Positions 39,641-49,937 of a stretch of DNA of 64,000 nucleotides are shown piece by piece. Position 1 is the first letter of the stretch. The number at the start of each line of letters is the position of its first letter. The notes beneath the pieces were generated by a model. The model worked only from the letters and a program-made list of their open reading frames with translations, was not told the origin of the DNA and did no database searches. This DNA is from Limnohabitans sp. Bal53 (lineage in GTDB: Bacteria > Pseudomonadota > Gammaproteobacteria > Burkholderiales > Burkholderiaceae_C): assembly GCF_003063355.1 (NCBI RefSeq), contig NZ_NESH01000004.1, positions 186,001 to 250,000 on the forward strand, in the 5' to 3' direction. The position numbers and the translations under genes were made by a program.

Positions 39641-40837
39641 TCAGACGACTTTGGCGATCGCAGCGCACACGTAGTCGATGTTTTTGCTGTTGAGCGCGGC
39701 CACGCACATGCGGCCGGTGTCGGTGCCATAGACACCAAATTCGCTGCGCAGACGGACCATCTGGTCTTTGGTGAGGCCCGAGTAGCTGAACATGCCGATC
39801 TGGCTGGTGATGAAGCCCATGTCTTGCTTGACACCAGCGGCTTTGAGGCCGTCGACCAGCTTTTGACGCATGGCCTTGATGCGAACGCGCATTTCGGCCA
39901 ACTCGCTCTCCCACTGAGCGCGCAGCTCGGGGTTGTTCAGCACAGCCGCAACCACCGCACCGCCGTGGATCGGTGGGTTGGAGTAGTTGGTGCGGATCGC
40001 GATTTTGAGTTGGCTCAAAACGCGTGAAGCTTCTTCTTTGTCAGAGGCCACCACCGACAGGGCACCCACGCGCTCGCCATACAGGCTGAAGCTCTTGGAA
40101 AAAGAAGTGGACACAAAGATGTTGAGGCCCGCAGCCACAAACTTGCCGATCACCGCGCCGTCTTCGGCAATGCCATGGCCAAATCCTTGGTAAGCCATGT
40201 CGAGGAAGGCGGTCAGGCTATTGGCCTTGACCACCGCAATGACCTGGTCCCACTGCGCGTCGGTGATGTCATAACCCGTGGGGTTGTGGCAGCAGGCGTG
40301 CAGCACGACGATGGTGCCGGCCTCGGCCGCGTTCAAGCTGGCCAGCATGCCTTCGAAGTTCACGCCGCGCTTGGCTGCGTCGTAGTAGGTGTAACTTTCG
40401 ACTTCAAAACCCGCGTTGATGAAGATGGCGCGGTGGTTTTCCCAGCTGGGGTCGGAGATCATGACTTTGGCCTTGGGGCTGACTTTCTTCAAAAAGTCGG
40501 CGCCAATCTTCAGGCCGCCTGTGCCGCCAATGGCCTGCACAGTGGACACGCGGCCAGACTTGACTACATCAGATTCAGCACCAAACACCAGCGCCTTAAC
40601 GGCATTGTCATAGGCCACGATGCCGTCAATGGGCAGGTAACCACGGGCTGTGGGGGTGGCCATCATGGTTTTCTCAGCTGCTTGCACGCATTGCAGCAGG
40701 GGCAGTTTGCCGTTGTCGTCGAAGTACACGCCCACGCCCAAGTTCACTTTGTTGGGGTTGGTGTCGGCGTTGTATTGCTCGTTCAGACCCAGGATCGGGT
40801 CGCGGGGGGCCATTTCGACGGCGGAAAACAGAGACAT
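39641..40837 (-). CDS. Aspartate/aromatic amino acid aminotransferase (class I)
   Basis: 398 residues of PLP fold type I, subfamily I-alpha. MSLFSAVEMAPRDPILGLNE is the typical N-terminus. ACCHNPTGYDIT, FLDMAYQGFGHG and the PLP-Lys segment STSFSKSFSLYGERVGAL are visible, with the substrate-binding Arg in SNPPIHGGAVV and the C-terminal GRMCVAALN. It could be AspC- or TyrB-like; sequence alone does not decide. Divergent from uvrB. Confidence 0.92.
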   Translation of the reverse strand: MSLFSAVEMAPRDPILGLNEQYNADTNPNKVNLGVGVYFDDNGKLPLLQCVQAAEKTMMATPTARGYLPIDGIVAYDNAVKALVFGAESDVVKSGRVSTVQAIGGTGGLKIGADFLKKVSPKAKVMISDPSWENHRAIFINAGFEVESYTYYDAAKRGVNFEGMLASLNAAEAGTIVVLHACCHNPTGYDITDAQWDQVIAVVKANSLTAFLDMAYQGFGHGIAEDGAVIGKFVAAGLNIFVSTSFSKSFSLYGERVGALSVVASDKEEASRVLSQLKIAIRTNYSNPPIHGGAVVAAVLNNPELRAQWESELAEMRVRIKAMRQKLVDGLKAAGVKQDMGFITSQIGMFSYSGLTKDQMVRLRSEFGVYGTDTGRMCVAALNSKNIDYVCAAIAKVV

Positions 40838-40957
40838 GGAAAGTCCTTGGATTGTGTTCAGTGGTGGCAGAAAACCCGTTCCTCGGTTAGGCTTTCGGGT
40901 TGTCCCTGATTTTAACGGCCCCTGTTGCCAAGATTGGCCAGTTGCCCATTACAAAAG

Positions 40958-43084
40958 ATGCCCACCGTGCCCGAAGCCCCTGTTGTTGAAGTTGTGTCTG
41001 ATGCGGACAAGTACGCTGAGGGTCAGTTCATCAGCTACCCGGGCTCACCTTTTGAGCTCTATCAGCCGTACCCGCCCGCTGGCGACCAGCCCGTGGCCAT
41101 TGAGCAGTTGGTCGAGGGCGTGCACGACGGCGAGGTGTTCCAGACACTGCTGGGCGTGACCGGCTCGGGCAAGACTTTCACCATGGCCAATGTGATCGCC
41201 CAACTGGGGCGTCCTGCCATCGTGTTTGCGCCCAACAAAACATTGGCCGCGCAGTTGTACAGCGAATTCCGGGAGTTTTTCCCCAAGAACGCGGTGGAGT
41301 ACTTCGTCAGCTACTACGACTACTACCAGCCCGAGGCCTATGTGCCCCAGCGCGATCTGTTCATCGAGAAAGACTCGGCCATCAATGAACACATCGAGCA
41401 AATGCGACTGTCGTGCACCAAAAGCATCATGGAGCGGCGCGATGTGGTGATCGTGGCCACGGTGTCGGCCATCTACGGCATTGGCGAGCCCGAGAGCTAC
41501 CACCGCATGATCATGACGCTGCGCACGGGCGACAAGCTGGGCCAGCGCGATGTGATCGCGCAGCTGATCCGCATGCAATACCAGCGCAACGACATGGAGT
41601 TTTCACGGGGCAAGTTCCGGGTTCGGGGCGACACCATCGACGTGTTCCCGGCAGAACACTCCGAGCTGGCCATCCGCATCGAGCTGTTTGACGACGAGAT
41701 CGAAAGCCTGCAGCTCTTTGACCCGCTCACCGGCCGCATACGCCAGAAGATCCCTCGATTCACGGTCTACCCTTCGAGCCACTATGTGACGCCCCGTGAC
41801 AAGGTGCTGGCGGCGGTGGAGACCATCAAGCTGGAGCTGGCCCAACGCCTGAAAGAGCTGGTGGGCATGGGCAAGCTGGTCGAGGCGCAGCGGCTGGAGC
41901 AGCGCACACGGTTTGATCTGGAAATGCTGTCTGAAGTGGGGCACTGCAAGGGCATCGAGAACTACACCCGTCATTTGTCGGGCGCCGCGCCCGGCGACCC
42001 GCCCAGCACGCTCACCGATTACATGCCGCCCGACGCCATCATGTTTTTGGACGAGAGCCACCAGATGATTGGCCAACTCAATGCCATGTACAACGGCGAT
42101 AAGGCGCGCAAAACCACGCTGGTGGAATATGGCTTTCGATTGCCCAGTGCATTGGACAACCGCCCGCTCAAGTTCGAAGAGTTTGAAAAACGCATGCGCC
42201 AATGCATTTTCGTCTCGGCCACACCCGCTGATTATGAAAAGACGCATTCGGGCAAAGTGGTCGAGCAAGTCGTGCGCCCCACGGGCTTGGTGGACCCGCA
42301 GGTCGAGGTGCGCCCCGCCACGCACCAGGTGGACGATGTGCTGCAAGAAATCCGCATCCGCGTGGACAAGCACGAGCGCGTGCTGATCACCACGCTGACC
42401 AAGCGCATGGCCGAGCAGCTGACCGATTACCTGAGCGACAACGGTGTAAAGGTGCGCTACCTGCACAGCGATGTGGACACGGTGGAGCGGGTCGAGATTT
42501 TGCGAGACCTGCGCCTGGGCGCTTTCGATGTGCTCGTGGGCATTAACCTGCTGCGCGAAGGCCTGGACATTCCCGAGGTGTCGCTTGTGGCTATTCTGGA
42601 CGCGGACAAGGAAGGCTTTTTGCGGGCCGAGCGCAGCTTGATTCAGACCATTGGCCGCGCAGCGCGCAACCTCAATGGCCGGGCGATTTTGTACGCCGAC
42701 CGCATCACCGAGTCCATGAAAAAAGCCATGGGCGAGACAGAGCGCAGGCGCATCAAGCAGCTCGCCCACAACGAGACCATGGGCATTACACCCAAGAGCA
42801 TCGTCAAGAAGGTCAAGGACCTGATCGATGGCGTGTACAGCGAAAAATCGGGCAAGGAAGCTGAACGCCTGGAACAAGCGGCCATGCAAAAAGCCAAGAT
42901 CGAGGACATGAGCGAGAAAGACATCGCCCGCGCCATCAAACAGTTGGAAAAGCAGATGATGGAACACGCCCGCAACCTGGAGTTCGAAAAAGCTGCCCAG
43001 GTGAGGGACCAGTTGAGCATCCTGAAAGAGCAGGCCTTTGGTGCCACAGGGGGCGACAACATCGTGCCGTTGGTACGGGCTTGA
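40958..43084 (+). CDS. uvrB: Excinuclease ABC subunit B
   Basis: UvrB is the damage-verifying helicase-like subunit of nucleotide excision repair. The Walker A is [15 protein letters not shown]; the damage-probing beta-hairpin is [15 protein letters not shown]; motif II is DESH, and motif VI is QTIGRAARN. The UvrC-binding coiled coil ([20 protein letters not shown]) closes the protein. The ATG at 40958 gives 708 residues; an upstream TTG at 40925 is not needed. Ordinary, full length. Confidence 0.97.
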   Translation: MPTVPEAPVVEVVSDADKYAEGQFISYPGSPFELYQPYPPAGDQPVAIEQLVEGVHDGEVFQTLLGVTGSGKTFTMANVIAQLGRPAIVFAPNKTLAAQLYSEFREFFPKNAVEYFVSYYDYYQPEAYVPQRDLFIEKDSAINEHIEQMRLSCTKSIMERRDVVIVATVSAIYGIGEPESYHRMIMTLRTGDKLGQRDVIAQLIRMQYQRNDMEFSRGKFRVRGDTIDVFPAEHSELAIRIELFDDEIESLQLFDPLTGRIRQKIPRFTVYPSSHYVTPRDKVLAAVETIKLELAQRLKELVGMGKLVEAQRLEQRTRFDLEMLSEVGHCKGIENYTRHLSGAAPGDPPSTLTDYMPPDAIMFLDESHQMIGQLNAMYNGDKARKTTLVEYGFRLPSALDNRPLKFEEFEKRMRQCIFVSATPADYEKTHSGKVVEQVVRPTGLVDPQVEVRPATHQVDDVLQEIRIRVDKHERVLITTLTKRMAEQLTDYLSDNGVKVRYLHSDVDTVERVEILRDLRLGAFDVLVGINLLREGLDIPEVSLVAILDADKEGFLRAERSLIQTIGRAARNLNGRAILYADRITESMKKAMGETERRRIKQLAHNETMGITPKSIVKKVKDLIDGVYSEKSGKEAERLEQAAMQKAKIEDMSEKDIARAIKQLEKQMMEHARNLEFEKAAQVRDQLSILKEQAFGATGGDNIVPLVRA

Positions 43085-43117
43085 AGCGCGCTTCCAAGTG
43101 CTTGGCCGAATAACCCT

Positions 43118-43173
43118 ATAACCCGAGTGATTTGATCGGGATTAGTTTATACTTGACTCGTTTAGTCGGGAAC
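43118..43173 (+). promoter_or_regulatory. Two IscR-type binding sites in the isc promoter
   Basis: ATACTTGACTCGTTTAGTCG (43149 onward to about 43173) matches the IscR type 1 consensus ATASYYGACTRWWWYAGTCR closely. A second, weaker copy, ATAACCCGAGTGATTTGATC, starts at 43118. They lie 50-105 bp before iscR ATG. This fits autorepression by [2Fe-2S]-IscR, as known for E. coli. The first site overlaps a plausible TTGACT -35 element. Confidence 0.75.
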
Positions 43174-43223
43174 CCGCTTTGGCGGGGCAACGACCAAGCC
43201 ACCACCCACTTCAGGAGTCTGCC

Positions 43224-43760
43224 ATGCGTTTAACCACCAAAGGCCGTTTCGCCGTCACCGCCATGATCGACTTGGCCTTGCGCCAAGACGCCGGCCCCGT
43301 GACTTTGGCCGCCATCAGTCAGCGCCAACAGATTTCACTGTCTTATTTGGAGCAGTTGTTTGGCAAGCTGCGCCGCCACAACTTGGTCGAGTCCACCCGT
43401 GGCCCCGGTGGCGGCTATACCCTGGGCCGCAAATCCACCGACATCACCGTGGCCGACATCATCTTGTCCGTGGACGAACCCATCGATGCCACCCACTGCG
43501 GCGGCAAAGAAAACTGCAACGGCGGCGATGGCCGCTGCATGACACATGACCTGTGGGCTTCGTTGAATTCCAAAATGGTCGAGTTTCTTGACTCGGTGTC
43601 CCTGCAAAAGCTGGTGGACGACCAATTGGCCAAAGGCTTGGTGGTTGAAAACAAGCCCAGCATCAAGCGTGCGATTGCGCCCATGCCCATCAGCCAGCCC
43701 ATCCGAGTGAATGTGCCCAACTCGGTGTTTGACCTGGGCAACATGTTCGCCAAACCCTGA
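43224..43760 (+). CDS. iscR: Fe-S cluster assembly transcriptional regulator IscR
   Basis: Rrf2-family winged-helix regulator whose [2Fe-2S] cluster reports Fe-S status. [20 protein letters not shown] is the family start; [11 protein letters not shown] is the wing. The cluster ligands are the three Cys in [14 protein letters not shown], plus the nearby His in THDLW. The ATG at 43224 has AGGAG upstream; the frame to 43179 is not used. 178 residues. First gene of iscRSUA-hscBA-fdx. Confidence 0.96.
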   Translation: MRLTTKGRFAVTAMIDLALRQDAGPVTLAAISQRQQISLSYLEQLFGKLRRHNLVESTRGPGGGYTLGRKSTDITVADIILSVDEPIDATHCGGKENCNGGDGRCMTHDLWASLNSKMVEFLDSVSLQKLVDDQLAKGLVVENKPSIKRAIAPMPISQPIRVNVPNSVFDLGNMFAKP

Positions 43761-43779
43761 TTTTCTAGAAGACCAGACC

Positions 43780-44997
43780 ATGACCACACCCCATTTCCCC
43801 ATCTACCTTGATTACGGCGCAACCAATCCTTGTGACCCACGTGTGGTGGACGCCATCATTCCTTGGTTGCGCGAGCACTTTGGCAACCCCGCATCCCGCA
43901 GTCACGCCTGGGGCTGGGAAGCCGAAGCCGCGGTTGAAACCGCCCGCGAGCAAGTGGCCGACCTGATCGGTGCTGACCCCCGCGAAATCGTCTGGACCAG
44001 CGGTGCCACCGAGTCCAACAACTTGGCCATCAAGGGCGCAGCGAACTTCTACAAGTCACGCGGCAAGCACCTGATCACCGTCAAGACCGAGCACAAAGCC
44101 GTGCTGGACACCATGCGTGAGCTCGAGCGTCAAGGTTTTGAAGTCACTTACCTCGATGTGCAGGCCGATGGCTTGCTCAGCATGGATGCGCTCAAAGCCG
44201 CGATTCGCCCTGACACCATCCTGATCAGCGTGATGTTCGTGAACAACGAAATCGGTGTGATCCAGGACGTGACCGCCATTGGCAACCTGTGCCGCGAAAA
44301 AGGCATCGTCTTCCACGTCGATGCGGCCCAGGCCACCGGCAAGGTCGAGATCGACATGACCCAGCTGCCCATCGATTTGATGAGCCTGGCCTCGCACAAA
44401 ACCTATGGCCCCAAAGGCATTGGTGCTTTGTATGTGCGCCGCAAGCCCCGCATTCGCCTCGAAGCGCAAATGCACGGCGGTGGCCACGAGCGCGGTATGC
44501 GTTCGGGCACTTTGCCCACTCACCAGTGCGTGGGCATGGGCGAGGCGTTTCGCATTGCCAAGCTGGAGATGGCGCAAGACAACGCCAAGGCCCGTGCTTT
44601 GCACGACCGCCTGATCAATGGCCTGAGCGACATGGAGCAGGTGTTTTTGAACGGCCACGCCACCCAGCGCGTGCCGCACAACATCAACATGAGCTTCAAC
44701 TTTGTCGAAGGCGAATCACTCATCATGGGCATCAAAGGCTTGGCTGTGTCGTCAGGCTCGGCATGCACCTCGGCCAGCTTGGAGCCCAGCTATGTGTTGC
44801 GCGCTTTGGGCCGCAGCGACGAGTTGGCCCACAGCAGCTTGCGCATGACCATTGGCCGCTGGACCACCGAAGAAGACATCGACTACGCGATCCAGACCAT
44901 CCGCGAGAACGTGGCCAAGCTGCGCGACCTCAGCCCCCTTTGGGAAATGCACAAGGATGGCATTGATCTGAGCACCATCCAGTGGGCCGCCCACTGA
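43780..44997 (+). CDS. iscS: Cysteine desulfurase IscS
   Basis: PLP enzyme that delivers persulfide sulfur to IscU. The PLP Lys lies in [18 protein letters not shown], with the [10 protein letters not shown] segment before it. The mobile catalytic Cys is in [20 protein letters not shown]. The ATG at 43780 ([17 protein letters not shown]) gives 405 residues; the frame extension to 43711 overlaps iscR. The gap from iscR is 19 bp. Confidence 0.97.
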   Translation: MTTPHFPIYLDYGATNPCDPRVVDAIIPWLREHFGNPASRSHAWGWEAEAAVETAREQVADLIGADPREIVWTSGATESNNLAIKGAANFYKSRGKHLITVKTEHKAVLDTMRELERQGFEVTYLDVQADGLLSMDALKAAIRPDTILISVMFVNNEIGVIQDVTAIGNLCREKGIVFHVDAAQATGKVEIDMTQLPIDLMSLASHKTYGPKGIGALYVRRKPRIRLEAQMHGGGHERGMRSGTLPTHQCVGMGEAFRIAKLEMAQDNAKARALHDRLINGLSDMEQVFLNGHATQRVPHNINMSFNFVEGESLIMGIKGLAVSSGSACTSASLEPSYVLRALGRSDELAHSSLRMTIGRWTTEEDIDYAIQTIRENVAKLRDLSPLWEMHKDGIDLSTIQWAAH

Positions 44998-45029
44998 GTT
45001 CACACTGACCTGAATACGGAGAAAACACC

Positions 45030-45416
45030 ATGGCTTACTCTGAAAAAGTGGTTGACCACTACGAAAACCCCCGCAACGTCGGCTCTTTTGACAAGGGCGA
45101 CGACAGCGTGGGCACTGGCATGGTCGGTGCACCGGCTTGTGGCGACGTGATGAAGCTGCAAATCAAGGTCAACCCGACAACCGGCGTGATCGAAGACGCA
45201 CGTTTCAAGACCTACGGTTGTGGCTCGGCCATCGCCTCCAGCTCGTTGGTGACGGAGTGGGTCAAGGGCAAAACGCTCGACGAAGCAGCGGCCCTGAAGA
45301 ACAGCCAGATTGCCGAAGAGCTGGCGCTGCCGCCCGTCAAAATCCACTGCTCCATCTTGGCCGAAGACGCCATCAAGGCCGCAGTCGACGATTACAAAAA
45401 GAAACACCTGAACTGA
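45030..45416 (+). CDS. iscU: Fe-S cluster scaffold protein IscU
   Basis: 128 residues beginning [19 protein letters not shown]. The three cluster-ligating Cys are in [20 protein letters not shown] and [11 protein letters not shown]; the chaperone recognition motif LPPVK, the HscA-binding site, precedes the last one. Start ATG 45030 follows GGAGAA. Confidence 0.97.
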   Translation: MAYSEKVVDHYENPRNVGSFDKGDDSVGTGMVGAPACGDVMKLQIKVNPTTGVIEDARFKTYGCGSAIASSSLVTEWVKGKTLDEAAALKNSQIAEELALPPVKIHCSILAEDAIKAAVDDYKKKHLN

Positions 45417-45417
45417 C

Positions 45418-45741
45418 ATGGCCATCTCACTGTCTGCTGCCGCAGCTCGGCATGTAACCCGCTACTTGGCCAAACGCGGCTCGGGTGTCGGTGTGCGCCT
45501 GGGGGTCAAGACCACGGGCTGCTCAGGCCTGGCCTACAAGCTCGAGTACGTGGACGAGATCGCGCCAGAAGACGTGGTCTTTGAAGGCCACGGCGTCAAG
45601 GTACTGGTGGACCCGAAAAGCTTGGCCTACATCGACGGCACCGAGCTCGACTTCGTCCGCGAAGGCCTGAACGAGGGCTTTCGCTTCAACAACCCCAACG
45701 AGCGTGACCGCTGCGGTTGCGGTGAGTCGTTTCGCGTTTGA
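45418..45741 (+). CDS. iscA: A-type iron-sulfur carrier IscA
   Basis: 107 residues, with the conserved Cys set: one in [13 protein letters not shown] and two in the C-terminal CGCGESF motif. It starts one base after the iscU stop. After its stop the operon is interrupted by a 63-bp repeat array before hscB. Confidence 0.96.
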   Translation: MAISLSAAAARHVTRYLAKRGSGVGVRLGVKTTGCSGLAYKLEYVDEIAPEDVVFEGHGVKVLVDPKSLAYIDGTELDFVREGLNEGFRFNNPNERDRCGCGESFRV

Positions 45742-45781
45742 GTTCGTCCTCATTGTGAAAAGCGCAGTGAAAGAGTTTGAC

Positions 45782-46199
45782 GTCATCGCGAGGCACGAGG
45801 CGATCCATGGATTGCCACGCTACGCTCGCAATGACAAATATGGCGTCATCGCGAGGCACGAATCGATCCATGGATTGCCGCGCTACGCTCGCAATGACAA
45901 ATATGGCGTCATCGCGAGGAGCGCAGCGATCCATGGATTGCCACGTTGCGCTCGCAATGACAAATATGGCGTCATCGCGAGGCACGAAGCGATCCATGGA
46001 TGGCCACGCTGCGCTCGCAATGACAAATATGGCGTCATCGCGAGGCACGAATCGATCCATGGATGGCCGCGCTACGCTCGCAATGACAAACATGGCGTCA
46101 TCGCGAGGCACGAAGCGATCCATGGATTGCCACGCTACGCTCGCAATGACAAATATGGCGTCATCGCGAAAAGCGCAGCGACGTGGCGATCCATGGCAG
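45782..46199. repeat. 63-bp tandem palindromic repeat array inside the isc operon
   Basis: Seven units begin with GTCATCGCGA at 45782, 45845, 45908, 45971, 46034, 46097 and 46160: an exact 63-bp period (21 codons). The last unit is shortened. Each unit is an imperfect palindrome, from GTCATCGCGAG to CTCGCAATGAC, around GATCCATGGAT. Because the period is a multiple of three it stays open on both strands, giving artefactual repeat peptides (VIARHEAIHGLPRYARNDKY and the like). It resembles the GTCATTGCGAGC-type repeats scattered in many bacterial genomes. It fills the iscA-hscB gap, which is otherwise a few bases in related operons. Confidence 0.88.
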
Positions 46200-46206
46200 T
46201 GACTTC

Positions 46207-46725
46207 ATGATCAACTTGCAAACCAACGACTTCGAGCTGTTTGACGTGCCAGCGCGCTTCGCGCAGGACCGCGCACAGCTCGACGCCCGTTGGAAAGCCC
46301 TGCAACGCGAAGCTCACCCAGACCGTTTTGCCGCCGAAGGTGCTGCCGCCCAGCGCGTGGCCATGCAGTGGTCGGTGCGCATCAACGAGGCCTACCAGCG
46401 CCTCAAAGACCCGCTCAAACGTGCGGCCTATTTGTGCGAGCTGCGCGGTGCGCCAGTGCAGGCCGAAAACAACACCGCCATGCCTGCAGCGTTCCTCATG
46501 CAGCAGATGGCGTGGCGTGAAAACCTCGACGACACCGAATCCGCAGAAGGCTTGGAAGCACTGGCGGTTGAAGTGTCTGCCGAGCAGCGTCGCGTGCAGC
46601 AAGAACTGGCCCGCTTGCTCGACGAAGCCCAAGACCCCGCTCAGGCCGTGGGGCAGGTGAGGGCGCTGATGTTCATCGAGCGCTTCACGCAAGAAGTGAA
46701 CGCTAAACTCGACCGATTGACCTGA
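46207..46725 (+). CDS. hscB: Fe-S protein assembly co-chaperone HscB
   Basis: J-domain protein that brings IscU to HscA and stimulates its ATPase. HPD lies in [12 protein letters not shown]; the C-terminal three-helix IscU-binding part follows. The ATG at 46207 ([15 protein letters not shown]) gives 172 residues. No Shine-Dalgarno is visible before it; the sequence upstream is the end of the 63-bp repeat array, so the repeat may have displaced the original ribosome-binding site. Confidence 0.93.
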   Translation: MINLQTNDFELFDVPARFAQDRAQLDARWKALQREAHPDRFAAEGAAAQRVAMQWSVRINEAYQRLKDPLKRAAYLCELRGAPVQAENNTAMPAAFLMQQMAWRENLDDTESAEGLEALAVEVSAEQRRVQQELARLLDEAQDPAQAVGQVRALMFIERFTQEVNAKLDRLT

Positions 46726-46741
46726 ATTCTCCCGATTGACC

Positions 46742-48607
46742 ATGGCCTTACTGCAGATTTCCGAACCGGGCCAGTCGCCCGACCCGCACCAACGCCGCAT
46801 CGCGGTGGGCATTGACCTGGGCACCACGCATTCGCTGGTGGCTTCGGTGCGCAGCGGCGTGGCCGAGTGTTTGCCCGATGACGATGGCCGGGTGATCCTG
46901 CCCTCTGTCGTGCGTTTTATGCCCGGTCAAGGTCGCCAGATCGGATTCGATGCCGTGCAATCCGCCGCCAGCGACCCGGTCAACACCATCGCCTCGGTCA
47001 AGCGCTTCATGGGGCGCGGCTTGAACGACATTGCCGACCGCAGCAAGCTGCCGTATGAGTTCACCGCCAGCGAACACGGCATGCTCAGCATCCAGACGGT
47101 GCAAGGCCCCAAGTCGCCCGTGGAGGTGAGCGCCGAAATTTTGGCCACCTTGCGTTACCGCGCCGAAGACACCTTCAACGACGACCTGTACGGCGCCGTG
47201 ATCACCGTGCCGGCCTACTTTGACGACGCCCAGCGCCAAGCCACCAAAGACGCTGCTCAACTGGCCGGCCTGAATGTGCTGCGCCTGATCAATGAACCCA
47301 CCGCAGCGGCCATTGCTTATGGCCTCGACAACGCCAGTGAAGGCGTTTATGCCGTGTTCGATTTGGGTGGCGGTACCTTCGATATTTCTATCCTGCGCCT
47401 CACGCAAGGCGTGTTTGAAGTGCTGTCCACAGGTGGTGACTCCGCCTTGGGGGGCGACGACTATGACCAAGCCTTGGCCGACTTTGCCATGGCCCAACAG
47501 CCCAGCTTGAAAGCTGCCACGGCCGAAGACAAAACACGGCTCAAGGCTGCTGCCCGCGCGGCCAAAGAGGCGTTGACCAGCGCAGACACGGCCAGCCTGG
47601 ATGTGGCGCTGTCCACTGGCGCTTTGTCGGTGCAGATCAGCCGCGCCGATTTCGAGCAAGCCACCCAGGCCCTCACGGCCCGCTGCGTCACCGCCGTGCG
47701 CAAAGCGCTGCGCGATGCCCAGCTGTCCAAGGACGATGTACAAGGCGTGGTCATGGTGGGTGGCTCCACCCGCATGCCGCAAATCCAGCAGGCTGTGGCC
47801 GACTTTTTTGGTCAAGCCCCGCTCAACAACCTCAACCCCGACGAAGTCGTCGCCTTGGGTGCGGCCATCCAGGCCAACCAGTTGGCGGGCAACAATGCCG
47901 CCGGCGAGTTGCTGTTGCTCGATGTGATCCCGCTGTCGCTGGGCATCGAGACCATGGGCGGTTTGGTTGAGCGCATCATCCCGCGCAACCAGACCATCCC
48001 CACCGCCATGGCGCAGGACTTCACCACCTATCAGGACGGCCAAACCGCGTTGGCGCTGCATGTGGTGCAGGGCGAGCGCGACTTGGTGCAAGACTGCCGC
48101 AGCTTGGCTCGCTTTGAGTTGCGTGGCATTCCGCCGATGGCCGCAGGCACAGCCCGCATCCGCGTGACTTTCACGGTCGATGCAGATGGCCTGCTGAACG
48201 TGGGCGCCAAAGAACAAATCAGTGGCGTGGAAGCGCGCATCGACGTCAAGCCTTCCTATGGCTTGAGCGACGATCAAATCGCCACCATGCTGCAAGAGAG
48301 CTTCACCACTGCGCAAGCCGACATGAAGGCGCGTGCCTTGGTCGAGGCGCGGGTCGATGCCGACCGCATGCTCCTGGCCACCCGCAGCGCCTTGGCAGCT
48401 GACGGCGACTTGCTGCAAGCCAACGAGCGTGCCAGCATTGACGCCTTGATGGCCACTTTGCAAGCGGCTATTCAGACCGAACAAGACGCCAAGGCATTGG
48501 AAGACTGCACCCAGGCGCTGGCCAAGGGCACCGAAGCCTTCGCGGCCGAGCGCATGAACCACAGCATCCAGAAAGCCCTGGCCGGTCAAAACATCCAGTC
48601 CTTGTAA
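46742..48607 (+). CDS. hscA: Fe-S protein assembly chaperone HscA
   Basis: Hsp70-class ATPase specialised for IscU. The nucleotide-binding motifs are [40 protein letters not shown] and [14 protein letters not shown]; the substrate-binding domain follows [20 protein letters not shown]. The ATG at 46742 gives 621 residues. It follows hscB by 16 bp. Confidence 0.96.
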   Translation: MALLQISEPGQSPDPHQRRIAVGIDLGTTHSLVASVRSGVAECLPDDDGRVILPSVVRFMPGQGRQIGFDAVQSAASDPVNTIASVKRFMGRGLNDIADRSKLPYEFTASEHGMLSIQTVQGPKSPVEVSAEILATLRYRAEDTFNDDLYGAVITVPAYFDDAQRQATKDAAQLAGLNVLRLINEPTAAAIAYGLDNASEGVYAVFDLGGGTFDISILRLTQGVFEVLSTGGDSALGGDDYDQALADFAMAQQPSLKAATAEDKTRLKAAARAAKEALTSADTASLDVALSTGALSVQISRADFEQATQALTARCVTAVRKALRDAQLSKDDVQGVVMVGGSTRMPQIQQAVADFFGQAPLNNLNPDEVVALGAAIQANQLAGNNAAGELLLLDVIPLSLGIETMGGLVERIIPRNQTIPTAMAQDFTTYQDGQTALALHVVQGERDLVQDCRSLARFELRGIPPMAAGTARIRVTFTVDADGLLNVGAKEQISGVEARIDVKPSYGLSDDQIATMLQESFTTAQADMKARALVEARVDADRMLLATRSALAADGDLLQANERASIDALMATLQAAIQTEQDAKALEDCTQALAKGTEAFAAERMNHSIQKALAGQNIQSL

Positions 48608-48637
48608 AAGCCCGATTGGCCCCGAAAGAAGACACCT

Positions 48638-48976
48638 ATGCCCGTCATCAAAATCCTGCCCCACCCCGAGTACTGCCCCCAAGGCGCCGAGATCACTGCG
48701 CCTTCAGGCACCAGCATCTGCGAAGCCCTGCTCGACAACCAGATCAACATCGAGCACGCCTGCGACATGAGCGCCGCCTGCACCACCTGCCATGTGGTGG
48801 TGCGCGAAGGCTTCAAGTCGCTCAATGAGATGGAAGAAACTGAGGAGGACCTGCTCGACCGCGCCTGGGGCCTGGAGCCCAATTCGCGCCTGAGCTGCCA
48901 GGCCTTTGTGGCCAAGAGCGATCTGGTCATCGAGATCCCTCGCTACACCATCAACCACGCCAAAGAATTGCACTGA
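48638..48976 (+). CDS. fdx: ISC-system [2Fe-2S] ferredoxin
   Basis: 112 residues of adrenodoxin-type ferredoxin that supplies electrons for cluster assembly. The ligands are in HACDMSAACTTCHVVV and RLSCQAFV. 30 bp after hscA. No iscX follows; the operon ends here or continues into dnaQ 16 bp later. Confidence 0.95.
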   Translation: MPVIKILPHPEYCPQGAEITAPSGTSICEALLDNQINIEHACDMSAACTTCHVVVREGFKSLNEMEETEEDLLDRAWGLEPNSRLSCQAFVAKSDLVIEIPRYTINHAKELH

Positions 48977-48992
48977 GCCGGAGCTGCAAGCC

Positions 48993-49703
48993 ATGCGTCA
49001 AATCGTTCTGGACACCGAAACCACAGGCCTCTCAGCCGAAGGCGGCGATCGCATCATCGAGCTCGGTTGTGTGGAGCTGTACGCCCGCAAGCTCACGGGC
49101 AACAACCTGCATTTCTATTTCAACCCCGAGCGCGACAGCCACGAAGACGCGCTCAAGGTGCACGGCATCAGCAACGAGTTTTTGCGCGACAAGCCCAAGT
49201 TTGCACAGCTGGCTGATGAAATCCTGGATTACCTGGCGGATGCAGAACTGATCATCCACAACGCGGCTTTTGACATCGGTTTTCTGAACAAGGAACTCGA
49301 AAGCGTTGGCAAAAAACCTTTGAAGGCCTATGTCAGCGGTGTGATCGACACCTTGGCCATGGCCAAGGAAATGTTCCCAGGCAAGCGCAACAGCCTGGAC
49401 TCGCTGTGTGATCGCCTCGAAGTCGACAACTCGGGGCGTACCTTGCACGGCGCTTTGCTCGACGCCGAGTTGCTGGCCGATGTCTACATCAACATGACCC
49501 GTGGGCAAGAGGCCTTGCTGATCGACGCTGGCGATGCACCCAGCGACACCCAAGCTGTGATGGTGCAGGTGAATCTGAGCCAATACGTGCTGCCGGTGCT
49601 GACAGCCAACGCACAGGAGCTGGCAGCCCACGAAGATCTGTTGGCCCAACTCGACAAGTCCAGTGGCGGCAAAACCGTGTGGCGTCAGGTGCAGGCCGCC
49701 TGA
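48993..49703 (+). CDS. dnaQ: DNA polymerase III epsilon subunit (3'-5' proofreading exonuclease)
   Basis: DEDDh exonuclease: Exo I DTETTG (in MRQIVLDTETTGLSA), Exo II HNAAFDIGFLN, Exo III HGALLDAELLADVY. The ATG at 48993 has GGAG eight bases upstream and gives 236 residues; the longer frame from 48906 overlaps fdx and is not used. The C-terminus, which binds the alpha subunit, is short but normal. Confidence 0.95.
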   Translation: MRQIVLDTETTGLSAEGGDRIIELGCVELYARKLTGNNLHFYFNPERDSHEDALKVHGISNEFLRDKPKFAQLADEILDYLADAELIIHNAAFDIGFLNKELESVGKKPLKAYVSGVIDTLAMAKEMFPGKRNSLDSLCDRLEVDNSGRTLHGALLDAELLADVYINMTRGQEALLIDAGDAPSDTQAVMVQVNLSQYVLPVLTANAQELAAHEDLLAQLDKSSGGKTVWRQVQAA

Positions 49704-49754
49704 GCCGATTGGGGCGGGAGGCGCTTGCTGTGAAGGCGAACATTTTTTGCCAAG

Positions 49755-49779
49755 TTGGGCTCAGATTGGCCCAATTTTT
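49755..49779 (+). terminator. Terminator between dnaQ and tRNA-Val
   Basis: TTGGGC (49755-49760) pairs with GCCCAA (49769-49774), followed by TTTTT. A CATAAT box (49784-49789) just downstream is a candidate -10 for the tRNA. Confidence 0.7.
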
Positions 49780-49812
49780 ATGCCATAATTGCGGTCTTCG
49801 CTACACAGCGTA

Positions 49813-49887
49813 GGGCGATTAGCTCAGGGGTAGAGCACTGCATTCACACTGCAGGGGTCGCAAGTTCGAAACTTGCATCGCCCACCA
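49813..49887 (+). tRNA. tRNA-Val (anticodon CAC)
   Basis: A full cloverleaf is visible: acceptor GGGCGAT/ATCGCCC, D-arm GCTC...GAGC, anticodon stem CTGCA/TGCAG with loop TTCACAC (anticodon CAC, read as GUG/Val), T-arm GCAAG-TTCGAAA-CTTGC, and an encoded CCA end. It is the last core gene before the accessory region, a common integration target for tyrosine-recombinase elements. Confidence 0.95.
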
Positions 49888-49905
49888 AAAATTCCCAATG
49901 AAATC

Positions 49906-49937
49906 AAGCACTTAGCAGAAATGTTCGGTGCTTTTTT
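49906..49937 (+). terminator. Terminator after tRNA-Val
   Basis: AAGCAC (49906-49911) pairs with GTGCTT (49928-49933), followed by a T run. Confidence 0.65.

Noticed and set aside
45782-46199. CRISPR array from the 63-bp repeats
   Set aside because: Units are directly adjacent, with no unique spacers.
45686-46210. Open frames on both strands giving 21-residue repeat proteins (VIARHEAIHGLPRY and MDRFVPRDDA types)
   Set aside because: They are translations of the 63-bp palindromic DNA repeat, open only because 63 is a multiple of three; no start signals and no real protein character.
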